Positions 1 to 8,010 of a stretch of DNA of 64,000 nt are shown here, in pieces; the stretch's first letter is position 1, and each line of letters opens with the position of its first letter. The stretch is from Amycolatopsis sp. CA-126428 (GTDB taxonomy: Bacteria; Actinomycetota; Actinomycetes; Mycobacteriales; Pseudonocardiaceae), in assembly GCF_002904335.1 (NCBI RefSeq), contig NZ_PPHF01000181.1:62001-126000 (forward strand), given 5' to 3'. Both the position numbers and the translations under genes were made by a program. The notes under the pieces are model-generated. The model searched no databases. It was not told the origin of the DNA and saw nothing but the letters and a program-made list of their open reading frames with translations.

Positions 1-3
1 GTC

Positions 4-519
4 ATGGGCAAGCCAGGTGCGGACCGGCGTGTGGTCGTCGATCTGGCGCGCGAGGTGGTGGCCGAGGTCGCACCCGATGAACTGGGGCTGTTCCCGGAGC
101 GGTGCCGCGCGTATTTCCGCCGCCGGAAGGGGCGCGGCCGGGATCCGCTGGCCATGGGCATCGAGGCGTGGACATCGGTGGCCACGTTCGCGGTCCTGAG
201 CACGGTGCAATCCGTGCTGGTGTTCGTCGCGGCCGAGTTCAGGAAGGGCGTGGAGGAAGAGGGTGCGTCCACGATCCGCGCCTGGATCAAGCGGGGATTC
301 CGGCGGCTCGCACCGCCCACCGACGAGCCGGACAGCGCGGTGGTGGTCGTCGACCCCGAGGAACCGCGGGGCATCCCGTGGACCGAGGAGCAGCTCGGGC
401 GAATACGGGAGCACGCGTACCGGCAAGCCCGCGAGTTCAACGTGCCACCGGCGCGGGCGGGCAAGCTGGCGGACACGATCGTCGCGAAACTCGTCCTGCC
501 GGCTTCCGGCGATGACTGA
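4..519 (+). CDS. Hypothetical protein coupled to an M48 peptidase
   Basis: This 171-residue protein belongs to no family I recognise. It has a basic N-terminal third (RRRKGRGRD near residue 40), one moderately hydrophobic helix around residues 57-75 that could touch the membrane, a Pro/Asp-rich linker and a helical C-terminal part. The ATG at 4 is at the window edge, so a start further upstream cannot be ruled out. Its TGA lies 8 bp inside the next gene, so the two are probably translated together. By linkage alone it may be a partner of the membrane peptidase; no function can be read from the sequence. Confidence 0.6.
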   Translation: MGKPGADRRVVVDLAREVVAEVAPDELGLFPERCRAYFRRRKGRGRDPLAMGIEAWTSVATFAVLSTVQSVLVFVAAEFRKGVEEEGASTIRAWIKRGFRRLAPPTDEPDSAVVVVDPEEPRGIPWTEEQLGRIREHAYRQAREFNVPPARAGKLADTIVAKLVLPASGDD

Positions 520-2173
520 CGCGGCCACGATCGACCCGGAATCGACCGGGCGGCGGACGTTGTTCCGGGTGCCGACGACGTTGACCTCGAGGTCGCTGGT
601 GCTGGTCCTCTGCGTCGCGGTGCTCACGATGCGCCTGTTCCAGTCCTACCGCGACGCCCAGCTGGTTCCACTGGACGAAATGAGCGATGCGTGCCAGACC
701 CGCTATTTCGCGGCTTTCCGGTTGCCGTTCGTCCCGCAACGGCTGGCGACCTTGATGGCCGAACATCCGGAGTGCGTCACGCGGGAGAACCCGTTCCCGC
801 TCGCGCCGCAGTGGTTCGCGCTCCTGCTGCTCGCGGCCTTGATCGGGCTGCAGCTGGTGGTGGAGCCGGCGCTGAGGATCTTCCGGCGTGGGCTCACCGA
901 GTTGCGGCCCGAGGCGTTCCCCGACGGCGGAGACCTGTTCGGCGAAGTCGTCCGGGCCGCCGGGGTCGGCCATGACGTCCGGTTCCGGTGCGCCGCCGGT
1001 GATTCCCGGGTGGGCGGAGCGGCTTTCGGCTATCCCTGGCGCAAGTACGTGGTCCTCAACGGCGGACTGGTGCCACTGGCCAAGGACGACCCCGAGACGT
1101 TCCGCGGCGTCCTGCTGCACGAGCTCGCGCACGTCCGCAACAACGATCTCGGTATCACCGCGCTCGCCGTGGCGACCTGGCGAGCGTTCGTCGCGGTCAC
1201 CCTGATCCCGTTCGCCTTCCTGTTTTTCGCCGACGAGCAGTTCGCCACGATCACCCACTGGGGGCTGACCGCGGTGCAGCTCATCCCGTTCTCGGTCCTC
1301 GCTTTGGTGGCCCGCAACGGTGTCCTGCACGGACGCGAGTACCTCGCCGACGCGACCGCGGCGCGGTGGGCGGCGGGCACGTCCGGCCTGGACCGGCTCC
1401 TGTCGCGCGATGACACCGTGCGCCACCGCGTCCGGGTGCTGTTCGGTTTCCACCCCAGCCCCGCCCACCGGCAGCGGGCCCTGGCCGAGTCGCGGCCGCT
1501 GTGGACGAGCGGCCTGTTCGACGTGTTCCTGCTCGGTGCCCTCACCGGACTCGCGTGGCCGAGCGTCCTGTACGTCTTGCGTCGCGAGACGTTCTTCGAC
1601 GTCGGCGTTTCGTCGTCGTTGCGGGCCTTGTGGCCACTGACCGCGATCGTCGGTGCGGCGCTGGCCGCGACGGTGGCCGGCCGGGCCCGGGACGGGCGCC
1701 CGAGCGGCAACAGCCTGGTGAGCGTGGTGTTCGCCGCCGGGGTGATCGGCGGTGTGCACCTGACTTTCACCGGGTCCAGCCTCGGCCTGTTCCCGGTGGA
1801 CGTGCCGTTCTCGTGGAGCATGGCGTGGTGCGGAGTACTGGTCGCCGTGTGCTGGCTGTGGACGATGATCGTGGACGTGACGGCCCGGCAGTGGTCCTGG
1901 GCCTCGCCCAGGGCGGCCATCCCCGTCCTCGTGGCGGTCGAGGCGGCGCTGCTGACCCTGGTGCTGGCTCCGTTGCTGGCCTCCCGGATCGACCTGCAGA
2001 TCATCGAGTCCCTGACGTCTTCGGACTCCCTGCCGCACCTGCTCGACCTTCGCGGCGCCGAACCGGCGTTGGTGGTCATCGTGGCCGCCGCCGCGATCTT
2101 CCCGGTGACCGGAAGACTGGCTCCGGTGCTCGCCAGGCTCGGCAGCACCACCAAGCGGAGATTCCCGGGCTAG
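512..2173 (+). CDS. M48-family integral-membrane zinc metalloprotease
   Basis: A 553-residue membrane protein with the zincin signature HELAH at residues 203-207 and a downstream GREYLAD motif whose Glu (about 276) fits the third zinc ligand of M48 peptidases (HtpX/Ste24/BlaR-like). Two hydrophobic helices precede the catalytic loop, one pair follows it, and the C-terminal half holds several more. It should cut membrane or misfolded substrates at the cytoplasmic face. The ATG at 512 was chosen because it overlaps the end of the preceding gene by 8 bp and gives a normal N-terminus before the first helix; the open frame continues upstream but only as a shadow of that gene. The substrate is unknown. 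Confidence 0.8.
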   Translation: MTDAATIDPESTGRRTLFRVPTTLTSRSLVLVLCVAVLTMRLFQSYRDAQLVPLDEMSDACQTRYFAAFRLPFVPQRLATLMAEHPECVTRENPFPLAPQWFALLLLAALIGLQLVVEPALRIFRRGLTELRPEAFPDGGDLFGEVVRAAGVGHDVRFRCAAGDSRVGGAAFGYPWRKYVVLNGGLVPLAKDDPETFRGVLLHELAHVRNNDLGITALAVATWRAFVAVTLIPFAFLFFADEQFATITHWGLTAVQLIPFSVLALVARNGVLHGREYLADATAARWAAGTSGLDRLLSRDDTVRHRVRVLFGFHPSPAHRQRALAESRPLWTSGLFDVFLLGALTGLAWPSVLYVLRRETFFDVGVSSSLRALWPLTAIVGAALAATVAGRARDGRPSGNSLVSVVFAAGVIGGVHLTFTGSSLGLFPVDVPFSWSMAWCGVLVAVCWLWTMIVDVTARQWSWASPRAAIPVLVAVEAALLTLVLAPLLASRIDLQIIESLTSSDSLPHLLDLRGAEPALVVIVAAAAIFPVTGRLAPVLARLGSTTKRRFPG

Positions 2174-4011
2174 GACCGGCAGAGCAGCGCGTCCGGCGTC
2201 CGGCTCGAACCGATCCGGCCGGTGTGGGCGACGCCGGCGACGTACTCCCCCGGCGCGCACTGGCCCTTGTAGTTGCCGGTCGCGAAGTCGCCGCCGGGGT
2301 CGCCGGAGGGCCGGTTGTCGCCGCGGTCGAACCACACCGTGCGGCCCGTGCGGCCCAGCGGTGTCGCCGACCGGCCGCACAACACCGCCGAGAAGGCCGC
2401 GCCCTGGACGCTGTACCCGACGACCGCGTGGCCGGGCGGGCACTGGGTCTTGGTGTAGCCGGACGCCCAGTCGGTGTCGACGTAGGTCTCGTCGCGCACG
2501 ACCACGTAACCGCCCGGGGCGGCGAGCGTCCCGGTGCACAGGCCGCGGTTGCCGGTGTGGGCCAGGCCGGCGAGGCGCTGGCCGTCCGGGCAGACACCCT
2601 TGCGGGCGCCGGAATTCCAGTCCGGCAGCGCACGGACCTGGCGCGACTCCGGGAAGTCGCCGTAGTCGAGGTTCAGCATCGACCAGTGTTCCGAGGCCGG
2701 GATCGGCCCGGTCCGGGACGGCGCCGAGATCAGTCGCTGCCAGGCCGGGCCGCGCCAGTCCGTGCCGTCGAGGACGTCGATGCGGCGGCCCGCCGGGTCG
2801 TACTCGAGCAGGGCCCAGCCGTCGCCGGAGCCGTTGGCCTGGAAGCCGACCGCGGGCCAGTAGGCGAAGTCCGTGTCGGTCTCGGCGAGGTAGTTCACGA
2901 AGTTTTCGAAAAACGCGCGCGACGCCGGGTCGGTCGTGTTGCGGCCTTCGCCGAATTCGCTGATCCACAACGGCGCGGTGTAGTGCTTGCCGGTGTCGGC
3001 CGAGACGAAGAACGCCTGCCGGTACAGCACGTCCCGCAGGTCCTGGGGGGCGAGGTCGCGGTAGCGCGGGTCGTGCGTTTCGCCGACGCCGGTCGCGCCG
3101 GAGTGGTTGGGCCCGGTGTAGCCGTAGAAGTGCGCCGAATAGACGAGCTTGCCCGAGTCCACGAGCGTGTGCGACAGCGTCCGGGCGGGTTCCAGCGTCG
3201 GCCGGCCGTGTGGAAAGCCGTCGATCGGCAGCCCGGTCCAGTTGATGCCCTCGACGAAGATCAGCAGGTCGCGGTTCGCTTCGGTGAGGATGCGGTCGGC
3301 GACCTGCTGGCTCGCGCGCTGCCAGTCGGTGCCGTTGCCCCAGCCCCAGTTGGGGTCGTCGAAGGTGTTGCGGCGCACCTCGTTGTACAGGTCGGCGCCG
3401 ACGACGCGCTTGTTCGCGGCGTAGCGGCGCGCCATGAACAGCCAGTCGTCCTGCCACTGCTGCTCGGTCTGCGCGGTGTTCCAGCGCTCGTTGCCGTCGA
3501 GCCCGCAGCACCAGCGCGAGGTGGTGGTGTGGTTGTTGAGGACGACGGCGAACCCGCGCGCGGTCAGCCGTTCGACGACGCGGTCGTAGACCTGCAGCGG
3601 CGTGAAGCCGTGCAGGTCCGGGTTGGCGGCCAGGTCCGGGACGGGCCGGGTGTCGTGGAGCATCGCGTTGGAGAACTGCAGCCGGACGCTGTTGAGGCCG
3701 AGCCGCGCGAGCCCGTCGATGACGGTGTCGATGGACGCGCGGTCCAGCCCGAGCGGGGTCTGGTAGGCGATCTCGCCGGCGTGGTGGTTCGCCGGGTCGT
3801 TGACGTCGCCGGAGCCGGTCCACGTGCCGCTCGCGCCGTGCCAGTTGGCCGCCTTCAGCTTGAAGCGGTCGCCGTGCGCGTCGACGATGTACCGGCCGCG
3901 GGTGCTGAGCGGCCCGGTCCAGGGCGGCGGGTCCGCCTCGTCCCGGGCCACCGGAACGACGACGCCGGCGACGGCGAGCAGGACGGTGAGCAGCGCACCC
4001 GGGATCCTCAC
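2170..4011 (-). CDS. Secreted GH5-type glycoside hydrolase with C-terminal Cys-Pro-Gly repeats
   Basis: A 613-residue exported enzyme. Residues 1-22 form a signal peptide. Residues 35-400 look like a GH5 (cellulase clan) TIM barrel: the acid/base Glu is at about 211 in DLYNEVRRN and the nucleophile Glu at about 352 in WISEFGEG, which matches the beta-4/beta-7 placement of clan GH-A. The C-terminal 170 residues hold three related units beginning CPDG, CPPG and CAPG, each followed by a V/L-x-G-hydrophobic pattern, probably a substrate- or wall-binding domain. The gene ends 4 bp inside the convergent M48 gene. GH5 covers many beta-glucan and mannan activities and the substrate cannot be fixed from sequence. 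Confidence 0.8.
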   Translation of the reverse strand: MRIPGALLTVLLAVAGVVVPVARDEADPPPWTGPLSTRGRYIVDAHGDRFKLKAANWHGASGTWTGSGDVNDPANHHAGEIAYQTPLGLDRASIDTVIDGLARLGLNSVRLQFSNAMLHDTRPVPDLAANPDLHGFTPLQVYDRVVERLTARGFAVVLNNHTTTSRWCCGLDGNERWNTAQTEQQWQDDWLFMARRYAANKRVVGADLYNEVRRNTFDDPNWGWGNGTDWQRASQQVADRILTEANRDLLIFVEGINWTGLPIDGFPHGRPTLEPARTLSHTLVDSGKLVYSAHFYGYTGPNHSGATGVGETHDPRYRDLAPQDLRDVLYRQAFFVSADTGKHYTAPLWISEFGEGRNTTDPASRAFFENFVNYLAETDTDFAYWPAVGFQANGSGDGWALLEYDPAGRRIDVLDGTDWRGPAWQRLISAPSRTGPIPASEHWSMLNLDYGDFPESRQVRALPDWNSGARKGVCPDGQRLAGLAHTGNRGLCTGTLAAPGGYVVVRDETYVDTDWASGYTKTQCPPGHAVVGYSVQGAAFSAVLCGRSATPLGRTGRTVWFDRGDNRPSGDPGGDFATGNYKGQCAPGEYVAGVAHTGRIGSSRTPDALLCRS

Positions 4012-4030
4012 GCACGGAAGTCAACCACGC

Positions 4031-5209
4031 TCAGCAGTCGGAGCGCACCGGCTTGCCCGCGAACCGGTCGGCCAGGTAGTGCACGACATCGCCCGCGGAG
4101 AACGCCAGCGTCGTCACGTGCTCGCCGACGTAGGTGCCCCACGTGACGTCGACCCCGGCCGCGCAGTACTCCCGCCGCAGGGTCTGCGCCTGCGACAACG
4201 GGATGATTTCGTCGAGGCTGCCGTGGAAGAGGAAGATCGGCGCCTGCGGCGGCCGGGCGCCCAGTTCGTTCTCGGCCAGCCGCTTCTGCCACTTCGCCGT
4301 GGTGAGCGGGTTCGACGTCGTGTAGTCGGCGATGTGGCCGAAGGCGTAGCCGGACACCGCGTCGACGCACACGTCCTGCTGCGTCGCGTACAGCGTGCGG
4401 CCGCGGTCGTTGAGGTAGGCGGGCAGGTCCAGCTCGGGGTAGGCCGCGTCCAGGCCGAGCGCCGAGAGCAGCAGGAAGCCGAACCCGATGCCGCCGTCGA
4501 GGTTCTCGGCCACCACGTTCAGGTCCGCGGGCGTGCCGCCGGCCGTGATGCCGGCGACGGGCAGCTCCGGCGCGTAAGACGGGGCCAGTTCGCCCGCCCA
4601 GGCCGCGCCCCCGCCGCCTTGGGAGTACCCGGAGAACGCGACCAGCCCGCCTTCGGCCAGGCCGGTGGCGGGGAGCCGGGTGGCCGCGCGGACGGCGTCG
4701 ATCACCGTGTGGCCCTCCGAGCGTCCGACGACGTAGGTGTGCCGGCCCGGCGTGCCGAGGCCCTCGTAGTCGGTGATCGCGACGGCCCAGCCGCGGCTCA
4801 GCATGGCGTCGACGAACAGCGGCTTCTCGTAGTCCGGCTGGAACTTCGACGGCGCGCAGCGGTCGCCGATGCCGCGGGTGCCGCTGGCGACCGAGACGAT
4901 CGGGCGCGGGTCCGGGCCGGTCCACGGCGCCGTCGGCACCAGGACCCGGCCCGACACCGCGATCGGCGTGTCCGTCGCGGACCTCGACCGGTACAGCACG
5001 AGGTACCCCTTGGCACTGCCGGAGTCCGGCAACGGCCGCCACCAGACGACGTCGCCGCCGGCGCCCGCCGGCAGCGGGCTCGGCGGCGTGTAGAAGGCGT
5101 CACCGTCCGGGCCTCGCGGCGGATCGGCGGTCGCGGCGCTCGCGGACACCGCGGAGAGCAGGGTGACGACGACGGCCAGCAGGACCGTCCGGAACGGACT
5201 TCGGCGCAC
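4031..5209 (-). CDS. Secreted lipase (secretory lipase / LIP family)
   Basis: A 392-residue alpha/beta hydrolase with an N-terminal signal peptide ending near ASAATA (residue 27). The nucleophile elbow GYSQGG places the catalytic Ser at 196; FHGSLDEIIP near residue 330 supplies the likely Asp and GEHVTT near 365 the likely His. Length and motif spacing match the secretory lipase family known from Candida LIPs and many actinomycetes. It lies 19 bp upstream of the GH5 gene on the same strand, so the two secreted enzymes may share a transcript. It probably hydrolyses acylglycerols or steryl esters outside the cell; a role in feeding the neighbouring sterol oxidase is inference. Confidence 0.82.
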   Translation of the reverse strand: MRRSPFRTVLLAVVVTLLSAVSASAATADPPRGPDGDAFYTPPSPLPAGAGGDVVWWRPLPDSGSAKGYLVLYRSRSATDTPIAVSGRVLVPTAPWTGPDPRPIVSVASGTRGIGDRCAPSKFQPDYEKPLFVDAMLSRGWAVAITDYEGLGTPGRHTYVVGRSEGHTVIDAVRAATRLPATGLAEGGLVAFSGYSQGGGGAAWAGELAPSYAPELPVAGITAGGTPADLNVVAENLDGGIGFGFLLLSALGLDAAYPELDLPAYLNDRGRTLYATQQDVCVDAVSGYAFGHIADYTTSNPLTTAKWQKRLAENELGARPPQAPIFLFHGSLDEIIPLSQAQTLRREYCAAGVDVTWGTYVGEHVTTLAFSAGDVVHYLADRFAGKPVRSDC

Positions 5210-5237
5210 GGGAACTCCTCGTTGAGTCCGCTCGGGA

Positions 5238-6800
5238 TCAGAAGACGCGGTCGACGTCTCGGGCGATCAGGTGGTCCAGCGCGCGCTCGGCGAGCGCGGC
5301 GATGGTCATGGACGGGTTGCAGGCCGCGGTCGTGCCCGGCATCAGGGCGCCGTCGAGCACGTAGAGGCCGCGGTGGCCGAGCACGCGGCCGTCCAGGTCG
5401 CAGACCGAGCCCATGGCGGCGCCGCCGAGCGGGTGCCAGGTGCTCGGCGCGATGGCGGTGGTGTCGAGCAGCACGCCGAGCGGGCCGGCGATGCGGGTGA
5501 TCCGTTCGTGGATGCGGGCGCTCAGCTTCGCGTCGGCACCGGAGGGCCAGTGCAGCACGGCGTCGTCCTTCGCCGCGTCGTAGACGAACCGGCCGCGGCC
5601 TTCGCTGACGCCGTACCCGACGAGCATCGTGGTCCGCAGGTCCGGCAGCGGCGGCAGCGACGCCTGGATGACGGTGTTGGCCGTCGCGGGGTCGGCCCAC
5701 TCCTTGCTGCCGTAGACGACCGGGCCGCCCTGCGGGGCGCCGAAGTCGTCGGCGAGGTTCGTCCAGGTGTAGATGCGGTCGCCGTTGCTGCCCCAGCCGG
5801 CGCCGAGCCCGTCGGGCAGGTCGGGGATGTCGCCCTTCGCGCCCGCCCGCATCAGCAGCCGCGTCGTGTTCGCCGTCCCGGCGGCCATGACGAGCGCCTT
5901 CGCCGTCAAGACCTTCTTCTCCAGCACGTTCCCGGCGGTGTCGATGCGGTCCACGCGGATTTCCCACCGGCCGTCGGGCGCCAGCGCGACGTCGGTGACG
6001 TTGTGCAGGACGGCGACGGTGCAGCGGCCGGTGGCCTCGGCGGCGGCGAGGTAGGTGACGTCGACCGAGTGCTTGCCGCCGTTGTTCACCCCGAGCGCGC
6101 AGTCGCCGTTGGTGTAGGACGGTTTCATCTCGCCGTCGAGCTCGCGCAGGGCGTAGTCCCAATCGATCGGCATCGGGATCTTCTCGGCGGGGTAGCCGGC
6201 GTTGCGTGCGTTGCGGGCGAAGATCCGGGACGCCTTGTACGGCGCGCTCACGACGAGGGCGTCCGGCGCGGTGGCGATGCCGAGCATCGCGGCGACGCGC
6301 GGGTAGTACTCGGCGTCCAGCCGGGCGTAGTCGAGCTGCTCGGGAAAGCAGGCGTGGAACAGCTCGGCCGTCGGCTGCAGCGTCATGCCCTGGTAGACCA
6401 GCGAGCCGCCGCCGACACCGGCCGCGCACATCATGCTCATCCCCCGGCCGGTGACCTGCTCGAGCAGGCCGGTGTAGCGCTCGAACGGCGGCAGCGACGG
6501 CAGGCCCGGCAACGCCTGCGCCGAGCCCAGCCAGAAGATCCGCTTGTCGGGCGCCGACGTCGGGCGCGGGAACGTCTCGGCGTCCGGCCCGGTCGGCCAC
6601 CGCCGGCCCCGTTCGAGCACCAGCACCGGCACCCCGGCCTGGGCGAGCCGCAGCGCGGTGACCCCGCCGCCGAACCCGGACCCGATGACGACGACCCGGT
6701 GCTCTTCCCGGCTGACCGGAACGCGGCCCGCTCCGAGCGCGGCGACACCACCGAAGGCGATGGCGCCCTGCAGGACGGTACGGCGGTTCAGGGTGCGCAT
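5238..6800 (-). CDS. Tat-exported GMC-type cholesterol oxidase-like flavoprotein
   Basis: A 520-residue flavoenzyme. The N-terminus LNRRTVLQG is a twin-arginine signal, followed by the FAD-binding GxGxxG in VVVIGSGFGGG. It shares with Streptomyces cholesterol oxidase the GGGSLVYQGM block, a NNGGKHSVDVTYLAAA stretch, the late STWHPLGGAAMG motif and the C-terminal NPSMTIAALAER. In that family these frame the FAD and a conserved active-site His and Asn. It should oxidise 3-beta-hydroxysteroids to 3-keto-4-enes with O2, although the acceptor sterol is uncertain. The ATG at 6800 was chosen for its GGAGG ribosome site and intact Tat signal. It is divergent from the TetR gene, which probably controls it. 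Confidence 0.82.
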   Translation of the reverse strand: MRTLNRRTVLQGAIAFGGVAALGAGRVPVSREEHRVVVIGSGFGGGVTALRLAQAGVPVLVLERGRRWPTGPDAETFPRPTSAPDKRIFWLGSAQALPGLPSLPPFERYTGLLEQVTGRGMSMMCAAGVGGGSLVYQGMTLQPTAELFHACFPEQLDYARLDAEYYPRVAAMLGIATAPDALVVSAPYKASRIFARNARNAGYPAEKIPMPIDWDYALRELDGEMKPSYTNGDCALGVNNGGKHSVDVTYLAAAEATGRCTVAVLHNVTDVALAPDGRWEIRVDRIDTAGNVLEKKVLTAKALVMAAGTANTTRLLMRAGAKGDIPDLPDGLGAGWGSNGDRIYTWTNLADDFGAPQGGPVVYGSKEWADPATANTVIQASLPPLPDLRTTMLVGYGVSEGRGRFVYDAAKDDAVLHWPSGADAKLSARIHERITRIAGPLGVLLDTTAIAPSTWHPLGGAAMGSVCDLDGRVLGHRGLYVLDGALMPGTTAACNPSMTIAALAERALDHLIARDVDRVF

Positions 6801-6882
6801 GAGCGGGTTCCTCCGGCCGTGATCGTGACTTTCGGTGACTGTAGGAACCCGAAGCGAGAGATGGAACAGATTGCCCGTCTCA

Positions 6883-6896
6883 CTACTCACGAGTAG
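6883..6896. promoter_or_regulatory. Palindromic operator candidate for the TetR regulator
   Basis: A perfect dyad, CTACTC-AC-GAGTAG, lies 11 bp before the TetR start codon in the 107-bp divergent intergenic space. Position and symmetry suit a TetR dimer controlling both the regulator and the sterol-oxidase-like gene. Confidence 0.45.
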
Positions 6897-6907
6897 GGTC
6901 GGGCCTC

Positions 6908-7465
6908 ATGCGCGCAGCGCGACCGTCCGCGGCCGTACCCCGGCGCGTCGACGCCCGGCGCAACCGCGAGGCGATCCTGCGCGCGGCCGACGAAGCGTTC
7001 AGCGAAGACGCCGACGTCGCACTGGACGCGGTGGCCCGCCGCACCGGCCTCGGCCGCGCGACCGTCTACCGCCACTTCCCCGACCGCACGGCGCTCGCCC
7101 TGGCCGTCGCCGCGCATCACCTCGCCGCGCTCAAGAACCGGGTCCGCGGCCGGGAGCCGTTCCGCGAACTGCTGGGATCGGTGCTGGCCATGCAGGCTCG
7201 GCGCCGCCCGCTCGTCCGGCTGTTCCGCGAACTGCCGGAGCGCAGCCGCCGCCACCACGCCCACGCCCTGGTTTCGCTGCTGCGCCCGGCTCTGGAGCAG
7301 GCCCAGCGCGAAGGCACCGTGCGCGCGGACATCGAACCCGCGGACCTGGCCCTGCTGTTCGAGATGCACGAGGCGGCACTGGCGTCGGAACTGGTCACGC
7401 GGGAGCCGTCGGAACCGGCAGAGCGCCTGGTGCGGGTGTTCCTCGACGGCTTGACCGGATCTTGA
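6908..7465 (+). CDS. TetR/AcrR-family transcriptional regulator
   Basis: A 185-residue regulator. Residues about 16-62 form the HTH: RRNREAILRAADEAF opens helix 1 and LGRATVYRHFPDRTAL is the classic recognition-helix segment. The C-terminal ligand domain is helical and Arg-rich (RRRPLVRLFRELPERSRR). It is transcribed divergently from the cholesterol-oxidase-like gene with a palindrome between them, so it probably represses that gene, itself or both, with a sterol- or lipid-derived inducer as a guess. The start has only a weak purine-rich upstream site (AGGGTCGGG). Confidence 0.85.
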   Translation: MRAARPSAAVPRRVDARRNREAILRAADEAFSEDADVALDAVARRTGLGRATVYRHFPDRTALALAVAAHHLAALKNRVRGREPFRELLGSVLAMQARRRPLVRLFRELPERSRRHHAHALVSLLRPALEQAQREGTVRADIEPADLALLFEMHEAALASELVTREPSEPAERLVRVFLDGLTGS

Positions 7466-7535
7466 CAAGAGCGGCACCACTCAAACTCTGCCCGTTCGTT
7501 CACAACTAATTACTATCTACCTGCTCAGAGGCTGC

Positions 7536-7564
7536 TTGCCTCAGAAATTGATACTCAATATAGT
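7536..7564 (+). promoter_or_regulatory. Sigma-70-type promoter of the MarR-P450 operon, leaderless start
   Basis: TTGCCT at 7536-7541 and TATAGT at 7559-7564 are separated by exactly 17 bp. A start site 7-9 bases past the -10 box falls at or next to the GTG start codon at 7573, which has no ribosome-binding site, so the transcript is probably leaderless. Confidence 0.6.
7547..7559. promoter_or_regulatory. Inverted repeat ATTGA-TAC-TCAAT in the promoter spacer
   Basis: A perfect 5-bp dyad with a 3-bp spacer lies between the -35 and -10 boxes and touches the -10. This is the classic placement for an autorepressing MarR dimer that would block RNA polymerase. Confidence 0.5.
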
Positions 7565-7572
7565 ACTGGTTT

Positions 7573-8010
7573 GTGGACGACGAGACGGTCAAGGCGGTGC
7601 GCCGGAGCGTTCTGCGGCTCGCGCGGCGGTTGCGCGGCAGCCGCTCGGCGGGGGCGTTGAGTCCCGCCAAGGTCGGCGTGCTGGGTTACTTGTCCCAGCA
7701 CGGCGCCAGCAGTCCGGGCGAGATCGCCGCGGCCGACGCGCAGCGGCCGCAAGCGCTGACCAAGGTGTTCACCGAACTCGAGGCCGACGGGCTGATCAGC
7801 CGGTCGCCCAACGAGCTCGACGGACGCAGCGTCCTCCTGCACCTCGCCGCGCACGGCACGGCCGCGCTGGAAGCCGACATGCGCGAACGCGATGCATGGC
7901 TGGCGGCCGCGCTCGAGACGTTCACCGAGACCGAGCGCGGCCTGCTCCGCCTGGCCGCACCCCTGCTGGCGCGGCTCTCCGACCACCCCGCCACGAAGGA
8001 CGAAGCATGA
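7573..8010 (+). CDS. MarR-family transcriptional regulator
   Basis: A 145-residue MarR protein. The winged helix lies at residues 30-95: LSPAKVGVLGYLSQHG, then SSPGEIAAAD and RPQALTKVFTELEADGLI as the recognition helix, with SPNELDGRSVLLHL as the wing. The N- and C-terminal helices form the dimerisation region. It starts with GTG and no Shine-Dalgarno site, directly at the predicted transcription start. Its stop overlaps the P450 start codon (ATGA), so the two genes are translationally coupled. It probably represses its own operon through the dyad in its promoter and is relieved by a small molecule, perhaps the P450 substrate (inference). Confidence 0.85.
   Translation: MDDETVKAVRRSVLRLARRLRGSRSAGALSPAKVGVLGYLSQHGASSPGEIAAADAQRPQALTKVFTELEADGLISRSPNELDGRSVLLHLAAHGTAALEADMRERDAWLAAALETFTETERGLLRLAAPLLARLSDHPATKDEA

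Noticed and set aside
437..4024. A 1195-codon minus-strand open frame across the M48 and GH5 genes
   Set aside because: Arg/Pro/Ala-rich shadow of real genes; the HELAH and GH5 motifs lie in the other frames.
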